From assembly GCF_030818895.1 (NCBI RefSeq), contig NZ_JAUTBA010000001.1, forward strand, positions 1,736,001-1,800,000: a DNA stretch of 64,000 nt, given 5' to 3'. The DNA comes from Sphingobacterium zeae. Lineage in GTDB: Bacteria; Bacteroidota; Bacteroidia; Sphingobacteriales; Sphingobacteriaceae. Below are positions 10,306 to 19,964 of the stretch, piece by piece; positions within the stretch are counted from its first letter, which is position 1; every line of letters begins with the position of its first letter. The notes under the pieces were generated by a model that was given only the letters and a program-made list of their open reading frames with translations, did no database searches and had not been told where the DNA came from. Made by a program: the position numbers and the translations under genes.

Positions 10306-10893
10306 TTACTTTTTGGGATGAACAAACTTGCCGACAATTTCATATTGATTGGCATCTAGTCCCTGAACGTCTTGCAATTTGACAATGCGATAAAGCGAAT
10401 CGCTGAAGTAGTCTAAATTTTCCTGACTATCGTATAAGCTATTTGTTATCTTTTTATCGATATGGATGTGTTTTACCTTTTCGTTCTTATCAAATTCGAT
10501 ACGCAGTTTCTGTATCTGCAGATCTTTCTTTTTCGCTGTAAATTCGGTCACACAGTCGACAGCTTTGACTTCATACAATGTGGGATCGAAATTTTTGCTG
10601 ATATCAGCAGCTTGAAAAGCGGACAGTTCATTTTTCCAGCTTCCAATTTTCAGCTCGCGCTGTTCTTTTTCTCCATCTTTGCTGACAGATTTTAGCACGG
10701 CGGGATTGAGCTGTTGCAAGCGATTGACTTCTGCATTAAAAAACGAGTCGACAGAAAATATGTCGGAAGATTTTTGAGGGCTTTTTGTTGCGGAAGGTGA
10801 TCCACAACTCCAAAAAAGCAGCGCACTACCCGCAAAAAAGGAGCGTGCGCTGCTACTGATTTTATGTACGTTACTATTCTGATACCAATACAT
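10306..10893 (-). CDS. Putative lipoprotein of unknown function
   Basis: 195 residues with an N-terminal lipobox, LLFWSC, preceded by a short hydrophobic stretch, so it is probably lipid-anchored in the cell envelope. The mature part is charged and predicted mixed alpha/beta; no catalytic motif or known domain is recognised. Its ATG at 10893 lies 20 bases inside the end of gpmI, so the two are probably translationally coupled. A long terminator follows. The link with glycolysis is positional only. Confidence 0.7.
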   Translation of the reverse strand: MYWYQNSNVHKISSSARSFFAGSALLFWSCGSPSATKSPQKSSDIFSVDSFFNAEVNRLQQLNPAVLKSVSKDGEKEQRELKIGSWKNELSAFQAADISKNFDPTLYEVKAVDCVTEFTAKKKDLQIQKLRIEFDKNEKVKHIHIDKKITNSLYDSQENLDYFSDSLYRIVKLQDVQGLDANQYEIVGKFVHPKK

Positions 10894-12406
10894 TTCCTGT
10901 CATTTCAGCGGGGATATTGACGCCCAAAATTTGTAAGACGGTTGGGGCAATATCACCTAATTTACCGTTGGCTATTTTTTTGTACTGATCGTCAATCAAG
11001 ATACAGGGAACCAAATTTGTTGTGTGCGCGGTGTTTGGCGATCCATCTTCATTGACCATAAATTCCGAATTGCCATGATCGGCCAAAATTATAAAGGAGT
11101 AACCATTTTTAAGACCAGTCTCTACGACCGTTTTGGTACATTGATCCACAGTTTCTACGGCTTTAATGACAGCATCAAAAACTCCTGTATGACCTACCAT
11201 ATCTGGATTTGCAAAGTTCAGACAGATAAAATCAGGCTGAAGTGTTTCCATATCGTTAACGATAGCCGCTGTAATTCCTTGAGCTGACATCTCGGGTTGA
11301 AGATCGTAAGTTGCCACTTTGGGGGATGGAACCAACAAACGGTTTTCACCTTTAAATTCTTGTTCACGGCCTCCTGAGAAGAAAAATGTGACGTGTGGAT
11401 ATTTTTCTGTTTCGGCGATACGCGTTTGTGTTTTATGGTTAGCCTCCAATACTTCACCCAACGTGTTGGTTAAGTTATCTTTTTGAAAGACCACTCTCAC
11501 ATTCTGGAACGTTTCATCATAAGACGTCATGGTCACATAATATAGATCCAACGGTTTCAGATCATATGCTGGGAATGCTTTTTGAGTTAGCGCAATTGTA
11601 ATCTCGCGGCCACGATCCGTTCTGAAATTATAGCAGAATACCACATCGCCTTCTTGTATTGTAGCCACAGGCGCTCCGTTGGCGTCTACCAAGGCAATTG
11701 GTTTCACAAACTCATCCGTTATCCCTTCATCGTATGATTTTTGGATAGCGGCCACCAGGTCATTGGATTTTTCACCTTCCGCTTTTACTAAAAGATCGTA
11801 TGCTAATTTTACCCGTTCCCATCTGTTGTCGCGATCCATCGCATAGTACCGACCGATTGCCGATGCGAAGGTACCTGTTGTTGTTGTCAAATACGCCTGT
11901 AAGTCTCTCACGTAATTAATGCCCGAGTTTGGATCCGTATCACGGCCATCCAAGAAAGCATGTACAAATACTTGTTCACTGCTCAGTCCAGCATGTTTTG
12001 CGGCATCACATAAACCCTTTAAGTGCTTGGTGTGCGCGTGTACGCCACCATCGGAAAGCAAACCGATAAAATGTACCTTTTTGTTATTTGCTAAAGCATA
12101 TTTAAATGCGTCTTGAATCACTGGGTTCGAATTGAATACGCCGTCATTGACCGCTTTGTGAATACGTCCCAATTCTTGGTAGACAATTCTTCCGGCACCA
12201 AGATTCATGTGCCCTACCTCAGAGTTACCCATTTGGCCGGCAGGCAAGCCAACAGCTTCGCCCGAAGCTTCTAAAGTTGAGTTTGGATATGCTTCTAATA
12301 AATGGTCTAAAAATGGGGTGTTTGCAGCTTCAACTGCATTTGATTTATCATGTTTTCCATATCCTAGTCCGTCTAGGATCATGAGTGCAACTTTTTTCTT
12401 ATTCAT
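10874..12406 (-). CDS. gpmI: 2,3-bisphosphoglycerate-independent phosphoglycerate mutase
   Basis: 510 residues, full length for iPGM. Cytoplasmic glycolysis/gluconeogenesis enzyme that interconverts 3- and 2-phosphoglycerate with two Mn ions and a phosphoserine. Seen: the N-terminal metal site MILDGLGYG, the catalytic Ser in QMGNSEVGHMNLGAGR, substrate-binding HAFLDGRDTDP, DRDNRWERV, and the C-terminal metal ligands NFANPDMVGHTG and LADHGNSE. ATG at 12406 is at the family start. A minus-strand promoter lies only about 8 bases upstream of the start codon, which would make the mRNA almost leaderless. Confidence 0.97.
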   Translation of the reverse strand: MNKKKVALMILDGLGYGKHDKSNAVEAANTPFLDHLLEAYPNSTLEASGEAVGLPAGQMGNSEVGHMNLGAGRIVYQELGRIHKAVNDGVFNSNPVIQDAFKYALANNKKVHFIGLLSDGGVHAHTKHLKGLCDAAKHAGLSSEQVFVHAFLDGRDTDPNSGINYVRDLQAYLTTTTGTFASAIGRYYAMDRDNRWERVKLAYDLLVKAEGEKSNDLVAAIQKSYDEGITDEFVKPIALVDANGAPVATIQEGDVVFCYNFRTDRGREITIALTQKAFPAYDLKPLDLYYVTMTSYDETFQNVRVVFQKDNLTNTLGEVLEANHKTQTRIAETEKYPHVTFFFSGGREQEFKGENRLLVPSPKVATYDLQPEMSAQGITAAIVNDMETLQPDFICLNFANPDMVGHTGVFDAVIKAVETVDQCTKTVVETGLKNGYSFIILADHGNSEFMVNEDGSPNTAHTTNLVPCILIDDQYKKIANGKLGDIAPTVLQILGVNIPAEMTGNVLVSE

Positions 12407-12413
12407 CGTATAA

Positions 12414-12444
12414 CAAAGATAATCTTAATTTTAGAATCTATCAA
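12414..12444 (-). promoter_or_regulatory. Bacteroidota-type promoter for gpmI
   Basis: On the minus strand, TTG (12442-12444) is followed after 20 bases by TATCTTTG (12421-12414), a full match to TTG-N19-20-TAnnTTTG. The -7 element ends 7 bases before the gpmI ATG. Confidence 0.65.
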
Positions 12445-12463
12445 CGCATCTTAAAAACTTCCC

Positions 12464-12493
12464 TTGTTAATCACCAATATTTTTATAGGTTTG
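12464..12493 (+). promoter_or_regulatory. Bacteroidota-type promoter for the DUF4783-nadC-plsY cluster
   Basis: TTG at 12464-12466, 19-base spacer, TAGGTTTG at 12486-12493: a full match to the consensus. It points to the DUF4783 gene and back-to-back with the gpmI promoter. Confidence 0.65.
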
Positions 12494-12565
12494 TGGCATC
12501 ATTTGTGTTCCATCATAAATGGAACTGCCTAAGGATTGATTTTGATTACAGAATCTGTTCTATAC

Positions 12566-13036
12566 ATGTTAAGCTATATGAAACTTTTAAGCCATTGCGG
12601 ATTTATACTTATTACGAATCTTTTTTTACACAATGCTGCGTTTGGTCATTTTTCGATGCCTGTAAATCCACGGATGGAAGAAAACTTGCCCGGGGCTGAT
12701 GATTCTTTGGAAAGAATTTCGGAAGAGCTAAAATCATATTTGAAAGAGGGTAATGCAAAAAACATAGCCAAGTATTTTGCCTCAAACATCACCTTGTCGA
12801 TTTTAGGGGAAAATGGTATTTATACAAAGTACCAATCAGAAATCATGTTGGGGACATTTTTTAATCAGCATAAACCCAAGACAGTAAAACTGACGCAGTC
12901 GAGCAATGCCAACAATGGCTATCAATATTTTACCTTTTCTTTAGCCACAGAACAGGCCAACTATCGGGTCTTTGTAAAGATAGGAGCAGGGAGTAATAAC
13001 CATTCCATCGAAGAGTTGAGGATCGACAAAAATTGA
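12566..13036 (+). CDS. DUF4783 family protein
   Basis: About 156 residues from ATG 12566 (a second ATG at 12578 is equally possible; the upstream TTG at 12536 is less likely). An N-terminal signal-like segment runs to AAFGH. The rest matches the small NTF2-like DUF4783 family of Bacteroidota: LKSYLKEGNAKNIAKYFASN, then LSILGENGIYTKYQSE, and YRVFVKIGAG near the end. Members are usually encoded just upstream of nadC, as here (77 bases). The function is unknown; an NTF2 fold suggests small-ligand binding but no active site can be named. Confidence 0.78.
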   Translation: MLSYMKLLSHCGFILITNLFLHNAAFGHFSMPVNPRMEENLPGADDSLERISEELKSYLKEGNAKNIAKYFASNITLSILGENGIYTKYQSEIMLGTFFNQHKPKTVKLTQSSNANNGYQYFTFSLATEQANYRVFVKIGAGSNNHSIEELRIDKN

Positions 13037-13113
13037 TCCTGATCCTATTTTTTTTATCAATCTATTTTTCGATTAAAAAATTATTCCACATCTTAGCCCA
13101 ATAAATAGCATTT

Positions 13114-13971
13114 ATGGAGAAGGAAATCAAGGACTATTTGGCCCAGTTTGTAAAACAAGCTGTCGCGGAGGATTTGGGCGATGGAGATCATACCTCATTA
13201 TCGACAATTGAAGCCGGCGCGCAAGGTGAAGCAAAGTTGATTGTGAAGGATAATGGTGTACTGGCAGGTGTCGAAGTAGCGCAGGCAATTATCGCCTATG
13301 TGGACGACAGTTTAGTCTGTGAGGTATTTATCCAGGATGGAAGTCGGGTTAAAATGGGTGATATTGCTTTTTATGTCAGGGGAAATATCCAAAGTATTTT
13401 ATTGGCCGAACGCTTGGTGCTGAATGTGATGCAGCGTATGAGTGGTATAGCCACAACAACCCGGCAGTATGTGGATCTGTTAGCAGGTACAGATACAAAA
13501 ATTTTGGATACGCGAAAAACGACGCCCCTGTTACGGGTGCTAGAGAAAGAAGCCGTGCGCATTGGTGGAGGCACCAATCATCGTTTTGGTCTTTTTGATA
13601 TGATTTTAATTAAGGATAATCATGTAGACTATAGCGGCGGGATTATACCTGCGCTAGCGCGTGCAAATGCCTATAGAAAGAGCCTAAATAAACCAATAGA
13701 AATAGAAATTGAAGTCCGAAATTTTGTGGAACTTGATGAAGTTCTTAACTTTGGCGAAGTGGATCGAATCATGTTAGATAATTTTTCACCGCAAGATGTT
13801 GCCAAAGCTGTTCAGATTATCGACCGTCGGTTCAAGACAGAGGCCTCTGGGGGAATAACTTTTGACATGATTAGGTCATATGCGGAGGCCGGGGTAGATT
13901 ATATCTCAGTAGGTGCTTTGACACACAGTGTGAAGAGCCTTGATCTTAGTCTGAAGGCCAAATTAATATAA
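13114..13971 (+). CDS. nadC: Nicotinate-nucleotide pyrophosphorylase (carboxylating)
   Basis: 285 residues, full length. Quinolinate phosphoribosyltransferase: quinolinate plus PRPP gives nicotinate mononucleotide, CO2 and PPi, in de novo NAD synthesis in the cytoplasm. Seen: DTRKTTPLLRVLEKEAVRIGG (split here: DTRKTTP binds the substrate carboxylates), HRFGLFDMILIKDNH, IEIEVRNFVELDEV, and the C-terminal phosphate site EASGGI and ISVGALTHS. It is 14 bases upstream of plsY and downstream of the DUF4783 gene, so probably cotranscribed from the promoter at 12464. Confidence 0.96.
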   Translation: MEKEIKDYLAQFVKQAVAEDLGDGDHTSLSTIEAGAQGEAKLIVKDNGVLAGVEVAQAIIAYVDDSLVCEVFIQDGSRVKMGDIAFYVRGNIQSILLAERLVLNVMQRMSGIATTTRQYVDLLAGTDTKILDTRKTTPLLRVLEKEAVRIGGGTNHRFGLFDMILIKDNHVDYSGGIIPALARANAYRKSLNKPIEIEIEVRNFVELDEVLNFGEVDRIMLDNFSPQDVAKAVQIIDRRFKTEASGGITFDMIRSYAEAGVDYISVGALTHSVKSLDLSLKAKLI

Positions 13972-13985
13972 GAACTAATTAATTA

Positions 13986-14636
13986 ATGATATCGATTTAT
14001 TTAGTAATTGCAGTATTACTAGCGTACTTGTTTGGGTCCATACCAACGGCTGTTTGGTTGGGACAGGCATTTTATGGGGTAGATGTTCGTGAGTATGGTA
14101 GTGGTAATGCTGGGGCGACTAATACCTTTCGTGTGTTGGGACCGAAAGCGGGATCGATTGTGATGTTTGTCGATATTTTTAAAGGCTGGACAGCAACCAA
14201 TCTAGCTTATTTAATAGAACTGGGGCAAAATACGAGCGATGTTCAGTTTGTTAACTTTCAGTTGGCATTGGGCGTTATCGCGGTATTGGGACATTTATTT
14301 CCTGTATTTGCGGGATTCAGAGGAGGGAAGGGCGTAGCAACGCTCTGTGGTATGATTCTCGCGATCCATACGCCTGCAGCCTTGGTTTGTGTTTCTGTAT
14401 TTGTTGTTATCCTGTTGACCACCCATTACGTTTCATTGGGGTCCATTTCGGCAGGATTTGCATTTCCATTCAGTTTGGCCTTTATATTCAAAACAACGAT
14501 ACCTTCCGTACTCCTGTATGGAATAGCGATTTGTATCCTCTTGTTGATTACCCACCAAAAGAATATAGAGCGTCTGTTAAAGGGGCATGAGTCCAAGATC
14601 TACCTTTTTAAGAAAAAAGCGAAGGAAAAAGAATAG
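13986..14636 (+). CDS. plsY: Glycerol-3-phosphate acyltransferase PlsY
   Basis: 216 residues, inner membrane. Transfers the acyl group from acyl-phosphate to glycerol-3-phosphate, the first step of phospholipid synthesis. Seen: the three PlsY motifs, GSIPTAVWLGQ near residue 17, GSGNAGATNTFRVLG near residue 38, GHLFPVFAGFRGGKGVAT near residue 102, plus five hydrophobic helices. Start ATG 13986 is 14 bases after the nadC stop, consistent with an operon. The C-terminal tail is lysine-rich and cytoplasmic. Confidence 0.95.
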   Translation: MISIYLVIAVLLAYLFGSIPTAVWLGQAFYGVDVREYGSGNAGATNTFRVLGPKAGSIVMFVDIFKGWTATNLAYLIELGQNTSDVQFVNFQLALGVIAVLGHLFPVFAGFRGGKGVATLCGMILAIHTPAALVCVSVFVVILLTTHYVSLGSISAGFAFPFSLAFIFKTTIPSVLLYGIAICILLLITHQKNIERLLKGHESKIYLFKKKAKEKE

Positions 14637-14761
14637 GCACAATAATTGCATCCGCTACGATGGATTAATAAATTATTGTAAAATATCCATGTTGGATGCG
14701 CTGAAAAGCGATTATCTTTCGCTTTGAAACTCCATATGGCCCTTGAAATAAAATATAAACT

Positions 14762-15574
14762 ATGAACGGAATGTTTAAGTATTCAGCTATGGTATTAGCG
14801 TGTGTAACACTGGCATCGGGGTTGTCAGGTTGTGCAACTTCTGCTGTTACCGGGAAAAAATATTTGAAATTGGTCAGTGCTGATCAAGTGAACGAGCAAG
14901 CTGCATTGGCTTATAAAGATTTTTTATCGAAGAATAGTTCAAAAGTAGTCACTGGGACTGCCGATGCCACAATGGTTAAACGTGTGGGTAATAGACTGGC
15001 CACAGCGGTGAACCAATATTTGCAAAGCACCGGTCGTGCCAACCAATTTAACTTCAATTGGGAATTCAACTTAGTAAGGAGTGATGATGTGAACGCTTGG
15101 TGTATGCCTGGTGGTAAAGTGGCAGTTTATACCGGAATTTTGCCTGTTACACGTACCGAAGCAGGACTTGCCACGGTAATGGGGCATGAGATAGCCCATG
15201 CGATTGAGGAGCATTCCGTAGCGCAGGCTTCGAATCAGATTGCTTTGCAATTGGGCGGACAGATTTTAGGTTCCGCAGCCGGCGTATCTGGCAACAGTAC
15301 TCTTGGAGTTTTCAATAATCTTTACGGTTTGGGAGGAAATTTGGCGCAGTTGAAATTCTCCAGAAGCGATGAATCCGATGCAGATGCTGCCGGATTGATC
15401 ATCATGGCTTTGGCGGGATATAATCCAAATGAAGCGGTCGATTTTTGGAAACGTATGGCCTCGGGAAGTCAGAAAGGGCAGCCAGAGTTTTTGAGTACGC
15501 ACCCTAGCGATGAACGACGTATTGCGGATATCCAAAAATTGATTCCGAATGCGATGAAGTATTATAAAAAATAA
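14762..15574 (+). CDS. M48 family metalloprotease lipoprotein
   Basis: 270 residues. Signal with lipobox LSGCATSAV makes it a lipoprotein. The zinc site is HEIAHAIEEHS (HExxH), and the third ligand is Glu in SRSDESDADAAGL, as in the BepA/LoiP group of periplasmic M48 peptidases that act in outer-membrane protein quality control. The C-terminal STHPSDERRIADIQKL is a family signature. It has its own terminator. The E. coli-like quality-control role is inferred from the family. Confidence 0.92.
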   Translation: MNGMFKYSAMVLACVTLASGLSGCATSAVTGKKYLKLVSADQVNEQAALAYKDFLSKNSSKVVTGTADATMVKRVGNRLATAVNQYLQSTGRANQFNFNWEFNLVRSDDVNAWCMPGGKVAVYTGILPVTRTEAGLATVMGHEIAHAIEEHSVAQASNQIALQLGGQILGSAAGVSGNSTLGVFNNLYGLGGNLAQLKFSRSDESDADAAGLIIMALAGYNPNEAVDFWKRMASGSQKGQPEFLSTHPSDERRIADIQKLIPNAMKYYKK

Positions 15575-15592
15575 ACGATTGATAGGATACGA

Positions 15593-15627
15593 AAAGAGGG
15601 ATTTGCGTGAGCAGATCCCTCTTTTTT
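15593..15627. terminator. Terminator between the M48 and DUF5362 genes
   Basis: Stem AAAGAGGGAT / ATCCCTCTTT with a 11-base loop and a T run, between convergent genes. Confidence 0.85.
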
Positions 15628-15647
15628 TGCATTATATTTTGATCAAG

Positions 15648-16124
15648 TTACACCCCGGCTAGCGCATCGCTAACGCCAAGTACTACACCGATGACCAATC
15701 CCATAAAATTAAAAGCGATGGTAATGATGACCATGATGCCAATAAATTTGTAGTGTTTTTTTAACGCATCCAAGCAAAGCTCCAGCTGAATGGTATCGCG
15801 GTTTTCAATTGCTTTTTTCGCTTTAGATCCGAAATTATACAGAAAATAGATGGGAAGGCAAAAGAAAGCAAGAAAGAGCAGGTACAGGACACCGAATGTG
15901 GATAAGGCGCCCGCTGTGACATATTCGTCAGCACCGAGTGACAAGGCGCTTGCGCCAAAGATCAGGCTAACCATGGTGATGGCCGAGATGCCGATGAAAA
16001 TAAAACAGACGATGGCCAAAAAATTGGCCCATTTGGCTGCTGAAGCTAAAAAAGCGAGTCCTGCTGGAGACAGTTTAAGGTCTGCAGGTTCTAGAAAAGA
16101 AGAATTTTGAATACCGTCTTCCAT
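15648..16124 (-). CDS. DUF5362 family membrane protein
   Basis: 158 residues with four hydrophobic helices: about residues 35-60 (FLAIVCFIFIGISAITMVSL), 70-115 in two parts with YLLFLAFFCLPIYFLYNF, and 128-152 (FIGIMVIITIAFNFMGLVIG). Between helices 3 and 4 lies SKAKKAIENRDTIQLELCL followed by LKKHYKFIG, characteristic of small Bacteroidota membrane proteins of the DUF5362 group. Function unknown. It is a single gene, convergent with the M48 protease gene. Confidence 0.75.
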   Translation of the reverse strand: MEDGIQNSSFLEPADLKLSPAGLAFLASAAKWANFLAIVCFIFIGISAITMVSLIFGASALSLGADEYVTAGALSTFGVLYLLFLAFFCLPIYFLYNFGSKAKKAIENRDTIQLELCLDALKKHYKFIGIMVIITIAFNFMGLVIGVVLGVSDALAGV

Positions 16125-16589
16125 GAAGCGTAAAATATTAGGTGTGCGAATTTCAGAAATGTTCTTGGCTTTTGAAACAAGTTTTTATACAAAACGTCCA
16201 GCGTATACAATCGTTTAGATTTTTTCAATTCGTTAGGCACTAGTCGTGCAATTGCTACAGGAAACTGAATTGTATAAGGTAATTTTCAACTGTTAGGAAA
16301 TTAGCTAAAATTTTTTAAAAAATTAAATTCCGATTGGAAGAATGTTGTTACAAAAAAAAAATCCAGAATTGATGTGGAAAACTATTTTTGATCAGATAAT
16401 TAGAATGTAAATGCTGGTTTAAAACATCTTACAACGTTTTTTTTCGTGATAAATTATCTATTGATGTCTAATTTTTGTTGTGGATTTCATGAAATGGGTG
16501 TGGTTTAGTGTGTTAAGTTTATATTAAGTCCTTTGTAATTTCAAATCTCTTAGTAATTTTGCTTAACATTTTTTAACAAATCACATTAT
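16125..16589 (+). promoter_or_regulatory. AT-rich upstream region and promoter of the Oar-like receptor gene
   Basis: 465 bases without a gene, very AT-rich. TTG at 16533-16535, 18-base spacer and TAATTTTG at 16554-16561 form a full Bacteroidota-type promoter, putting the transcription start about 20-25 bases before the receptor ATG. Nothing else recognised. Confidence 0.65.
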
Positions 16590-19500
16590 ATGAAAAGATC
16601 TTTACTCTTTTTCGCTCTTGTTATGGCTAGTTATGGTGCTGTACAAGCTCAGGTTACAACAAGTAGCGTTACAGGTATTGTAAAAGAGGCTAATGGACAG
16701 TTCACATCGGGAGCAACAATTAAAGCTACGCACGTGCCATCAGGAACTGTTTATTCTGGCTCGGCTAACGCTGCAGGTCGGTTCAACTTAGCTAATATGC
16801 GTGTTGGCGGACCGTACAAAATTGAAGTAACCTATGTAGGACAACAACCTATCGTGTATGAAGATGTTTATTTGCAATTAGGTGAACCATTCGTAGTAAA
16901 TCCTGTTTTTGGCGATTCAGCGACTAATCTTGAAGAAGTAGTTGTTACAAGAGCTGGCGTCTTAAAAGGAGAGCGAAATGGAGCATCTACTATTGTTGGG
17001 CGTCGTCAGATCGAGAATTTGCCTACAATTACTAGAAGTGTAAATGATTTAACCCGTTTAACTCCTCAAGCTAACGGTACTGCTATTGGTGGGGGAAATT
17101 ACCGTGCCAATAATTTCAGTGTTGACGGAGCGAATTTCAATAACCAATTTGGTATTGGCCAAAATATTCCAGCAAATGGGTCTCCAATTTCTATTGACGC
17201 GATAGAGCAGATATCGGTAAATGTAACTCCGTTTGATGTTCGTCAATCAGGTTTTACAGGAGCGTCTATTAATGCTGTAACACGTTCTGGTCGTAACGAT
17301 TTCTTTGGCTCAGCTTTTTATAGTGGTCGTTCTGATAAACAACAAGGAAATCGTGTAAATGATGTGGTGTTTACACCTAATGATCTAAGTGTAAAACAGT
17401 ATGGTGTAAGTTTAGGTGGTCCAATTATTAAAAACAAGTTATTCTTCTTTGTGAATGTTGAACAACTGAAGCAAACTGAACCAGGACCGACCAAAGTTGC
17501 TTCTGTAAAAGAATCTGACTATGGAACTACAAGTTATTTTGCAAGACCTACAGTTGCTTTTATGGATGAAGTGAGTAATTATTTGAAAAATACTTACGGT
17601 TATGATCCTGGTGCTTACCAAGGATATTCTTCGAAAAGTAATAATGATAAGATTTTTGCTCGTATCGATTGGAACATTGCTGATAATCACAAAATCAATT
17701 TTAGATACAACCAAGTTAAAGGGAAATCTCCTTCTAATTTGAGCTCATCGTTTAGTGGATCTAATATTGATACAAAGGTGTATCCAATGAATAGAACTGG
17801 AAATAATGCGTTAAGTTTTCAAAACTCGAATTATTTCCAAGAAACAAATTTATATTCTGCGACAGCTGAGTATAACGGAAAGGTTGGTAATTTGAATCAC
17901 TCCGCCCGTCTATCTTATGTAAATCAAGATGAGCCGCGAAGTGTCTCTGGAGATATATTTCCTTTAGTTGACATACGTGATGGTATTGCTGGTACAGGTG
18001 GTAACATACTTACCTCTTTCGGAACAGATCCGTTTACGTACGGAAATCTTCGCTCGGTCAAAACTTGGACTGCAAATTATGACGCTAACTATACCTTGAA
18101 CGATCATTATTTTACTGGAGGTCTTCAGTTTGAGACGTCTCGGACAGTAAATGGGTTTCAACGTTTTGGAGCTGGGTACTATATGTATAATTCTTGGCAA
18201 GACTTTATTGGGGGTAAACCTGCTGTAAACTATGCGTTGACTTATCCATTAACTGCAGATGGTTCGCAAGCTATGCCAAGCTTCAAGTTTAACCAGTGGT
18301 CACTTTATCTACAAGATCAGTTTACAGTAAATGAAAAACTGAAATTAACGGGGGGAGTGCGTTTAGAACTTCCAACGTATCCAGATGTTTCAGAAATGAA
18401 AACTCACCCACTGTTGCAGAGCCTAGAATTTGCTAACGGACTTCATCTAAATACAGGTGCGATGCCTAAAACAAGAGTAATGGTATCTCCGCGTTTTGGA
18501 TTTAATTATGATGTTAATGGTGATCGTTCATTTATTGTTCGTGGAGGTACAGGGGTATTTACTGGTCGAATTCCTTTTGTTTGGATTGTTGCTCAATCAG
18601 GAGATTCCGGTATGCTTCAATATACAAAGACTTATGCTGCTGGCGATGCAAATATGCCATCATTTAGCCCAGATATTAAAGCAAACTACCCAGCCACGCC
18701 TGATGCAGCAGGAACTTCATTGCCCGGAAATATGTCAGCGATGGATGTTAACCTTAAATTTCCTTCAACTTGGAAATCAAGTGTAGCTGTTGATTACAAG
18801 TTACCTTGGGGAGTAGTGGGTACAGTAGAGGCTATCTATAATAAAGATATTAATGCTGTAGTTGCAAAAAATGTAAACTTGGTTGATCCAACGGCAATGA
18901 ATATCGCTGGATATGGAGATACTAGATTTATCTTTCCGAATGCAAACGCAGATAAATACCTATATACAATTGACTCAAAAGGACAACCTGTTAAAGGATC
19001 TTCAGGACAGTTTATTCCAACGTACATGACCAATGCGAAAGGTGGACATTATTATTCGGTAACTGCTCAATTGCAAAAAAGCTTCGATAAAGGATTTTCC
19101 GGAATGGTTGCATACACTTATAGTGGTGCTAAAAATTACGGTGATGGAGCTGGAGATCAAATTCAAAACCTATGGTCTATTCCTCTTCAAGCAAATGGTA
19201 ACTCCAATAATCCTGAACTGGGATATACTACCAATATTGTTCCTCATCGTTTAATGGGATCTGTGACTTACACCAACAATTGGATTGGTAAATTGAATAC
19301 TTCGATGACATTATTCTATAGTGGAAGCTCAATGGGTAGATTCTCTTACTATTATGGTTCTGATTTTAATCGTGATGGTCAAAATAATGACTTAATCTAT
19401 ATCCCGAAAGATGCTTCAGAATTGAAATTTATTGATATAGCAGCTGGTAATAGTAACTATGGTAAAAAAGCATACACTGCGCAGGAGCAATCCGACATAT

Positions 19501-19898
19501 TTTGGAGCTTAGTGGATGGCGATAAGTACCTTAGCGAGCACAAAGGAAAGTATGTTGAACGTAATGGCGCTGTTGCACCATGGAGACACCAGTTTGACTT
19601 CCATTTGTCACAAGAAGTATTTAGAGGAATTGGCGGCGGAAATAATTCGTTAGAATTCTTTTGGGATGTGATGAATATTGGTAACCTATTTAATTCTTCT
19701 TGGGGTACTTATAAAATTAATAACAATATTTTATTGACTCCAAAAAATATTGATAAAGTAGAAGCGAATGGTACTACAGTTCCAACATTTAACTTGGGCT
19801 ATGCAAATGGCGATGTAATAAAAGAGTTGAATCGACCGAACGAATCGATATCTTCAACTTATTATATGCAGTTCGGTGTTAAATTTAAATTTAACTAA
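16590..19898 (+). CDS. Oar-like TonB-dependent receptor with carboxypeptidase-regulatory domain
   Basis: 1102 residues. Signal peptide (to AVQAQ), an N-terminal carboxypeptidase-regulatory domain (TSSVTGIVKEANGQFTSGA), a linker with the TonB-box-like LEEVVVTRAG, a plug domain containing FSVDGANFNNQFG and INAVTRSGRNDFFGSAFY, and a long outer-membrane barrel ending in MQFGVKFKFN. This is the large OmpA-related/Oar type of receptor, without a SusD partner next to it. Ligand unknown; Oar homologues are linked to adhesion or protein export in some species. It stands alone with a strong promoter and terminator, suggesting high expression. Confidence 0.9.
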   Translation: MKRSLLFFALVMASYGAVQAQVTTSSVTGIVKEANGQFTSGATIKATHVPSGTVYSGSANAAGRFNLANMRVGGPYKIEVTYVGQQPIVYEDVYLQLGEPFVVNPVFGDSATNLEEVVVTRAGVLKGERNGASTIVGRRQIENLPTITRSVNDLTRLTPQANGTAIGGGNYRANNFSVDGANFNNQFGIGQNIPANGSPISIDAIEQISVNVTPFDVRQSGFTGASINAVTRSGRNDFFGSAFYSGRSDKQQGNRVNDVVFTPNDLSVKQYGVSLGGPIIKNKLFFFVNVEQLKQTEPGPTKVASVKESDYGTTSYFARPTVAFMDEVSNYLKNTYGYDPGAYQGYSSKSNNDKIFARIDWNIADNHKINFRYNQVKGKSPSNLSSSFSGSNIDTKVYPMNRTGNNALSFQNSNYFQETNLYSATAEYNGKVGNLNHSARLSYVNQDEPRSVSGDIFPLVDIRDGIAGTGGNILTSFGTDPFTYGNLRSVKTWTANYDANYTLNDHYFTGGLQFETSRTVNGFQRFGAGYYMYNSWQDFIGGKPAVNYALTYPLTADGSQAMPSFKFNQWSLYLQDQFTVNEKLKLTGGVRLELPTYPDVSEMKTHPLLQSLEFANGLHLNTGAMPKTRVMVSPRFGFNYDVNGDRSFIVRGGTGVFTGRIPFVWIVAQSGDSGMLQYTKTYAAGDANMPSFSPDIKANYPATPDAAGTSLPGNMSAMDVNLKFPSTWKSSVAVDYKLPWGVVGTVEAIYNKDINAVVAKNVNLVDPTAMNIAGYGDTRFIFPNANADKYLYTIDSKGQPVKGSSGQFIPTYMTNAKGGHYYSVTAQLQKSFDKGFSGMVAYTYSGAKNYGDGAGDQIQNLWSIPLQANGNSNNPELGYTTNIVPHRLMGSVTYTNNWIGKLNTSMTLFYSGSSMGRFSYYYGSDFNRDGQNNDLIYIPKDASELKFIDIAAGNSNYGKKAYTAQEQSDIFWSLVDGDKYLSEHKGKYVERNGAVAPWRHQFDFHLSQEVFRGIGGGNNSLEFFWDVMNIGNLFNSSWGTYKINNNILLTPKNIDKVEANGTTVPTFNLGYANGDVIKELNRPNESISSTYYMQFGVKFKFN

Positions 19899-19926
19899 GA
19901 ATAATATATAGTAAATTAATCAATGG

Positions 19927-19964
19927 CACCCCAAAAGCTTGATGATAGCTTTTGGGGTGTTTTT
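19927..19964 (+). terminator. Terminator after the Oar-like receptor gene
   Basis: Twelve-base-pair stem CACCCCAAAAGC / GCTTTTGGGGTG with loop TTGATGATA and a T run. Confidence 0.9.

Noticed and set aside
12385..12699. 104-codon frame overlapping the DUF4783 gene start
   Set aside because: It is a shadow in another frame; the DUF4783 frame has clear family motifs.
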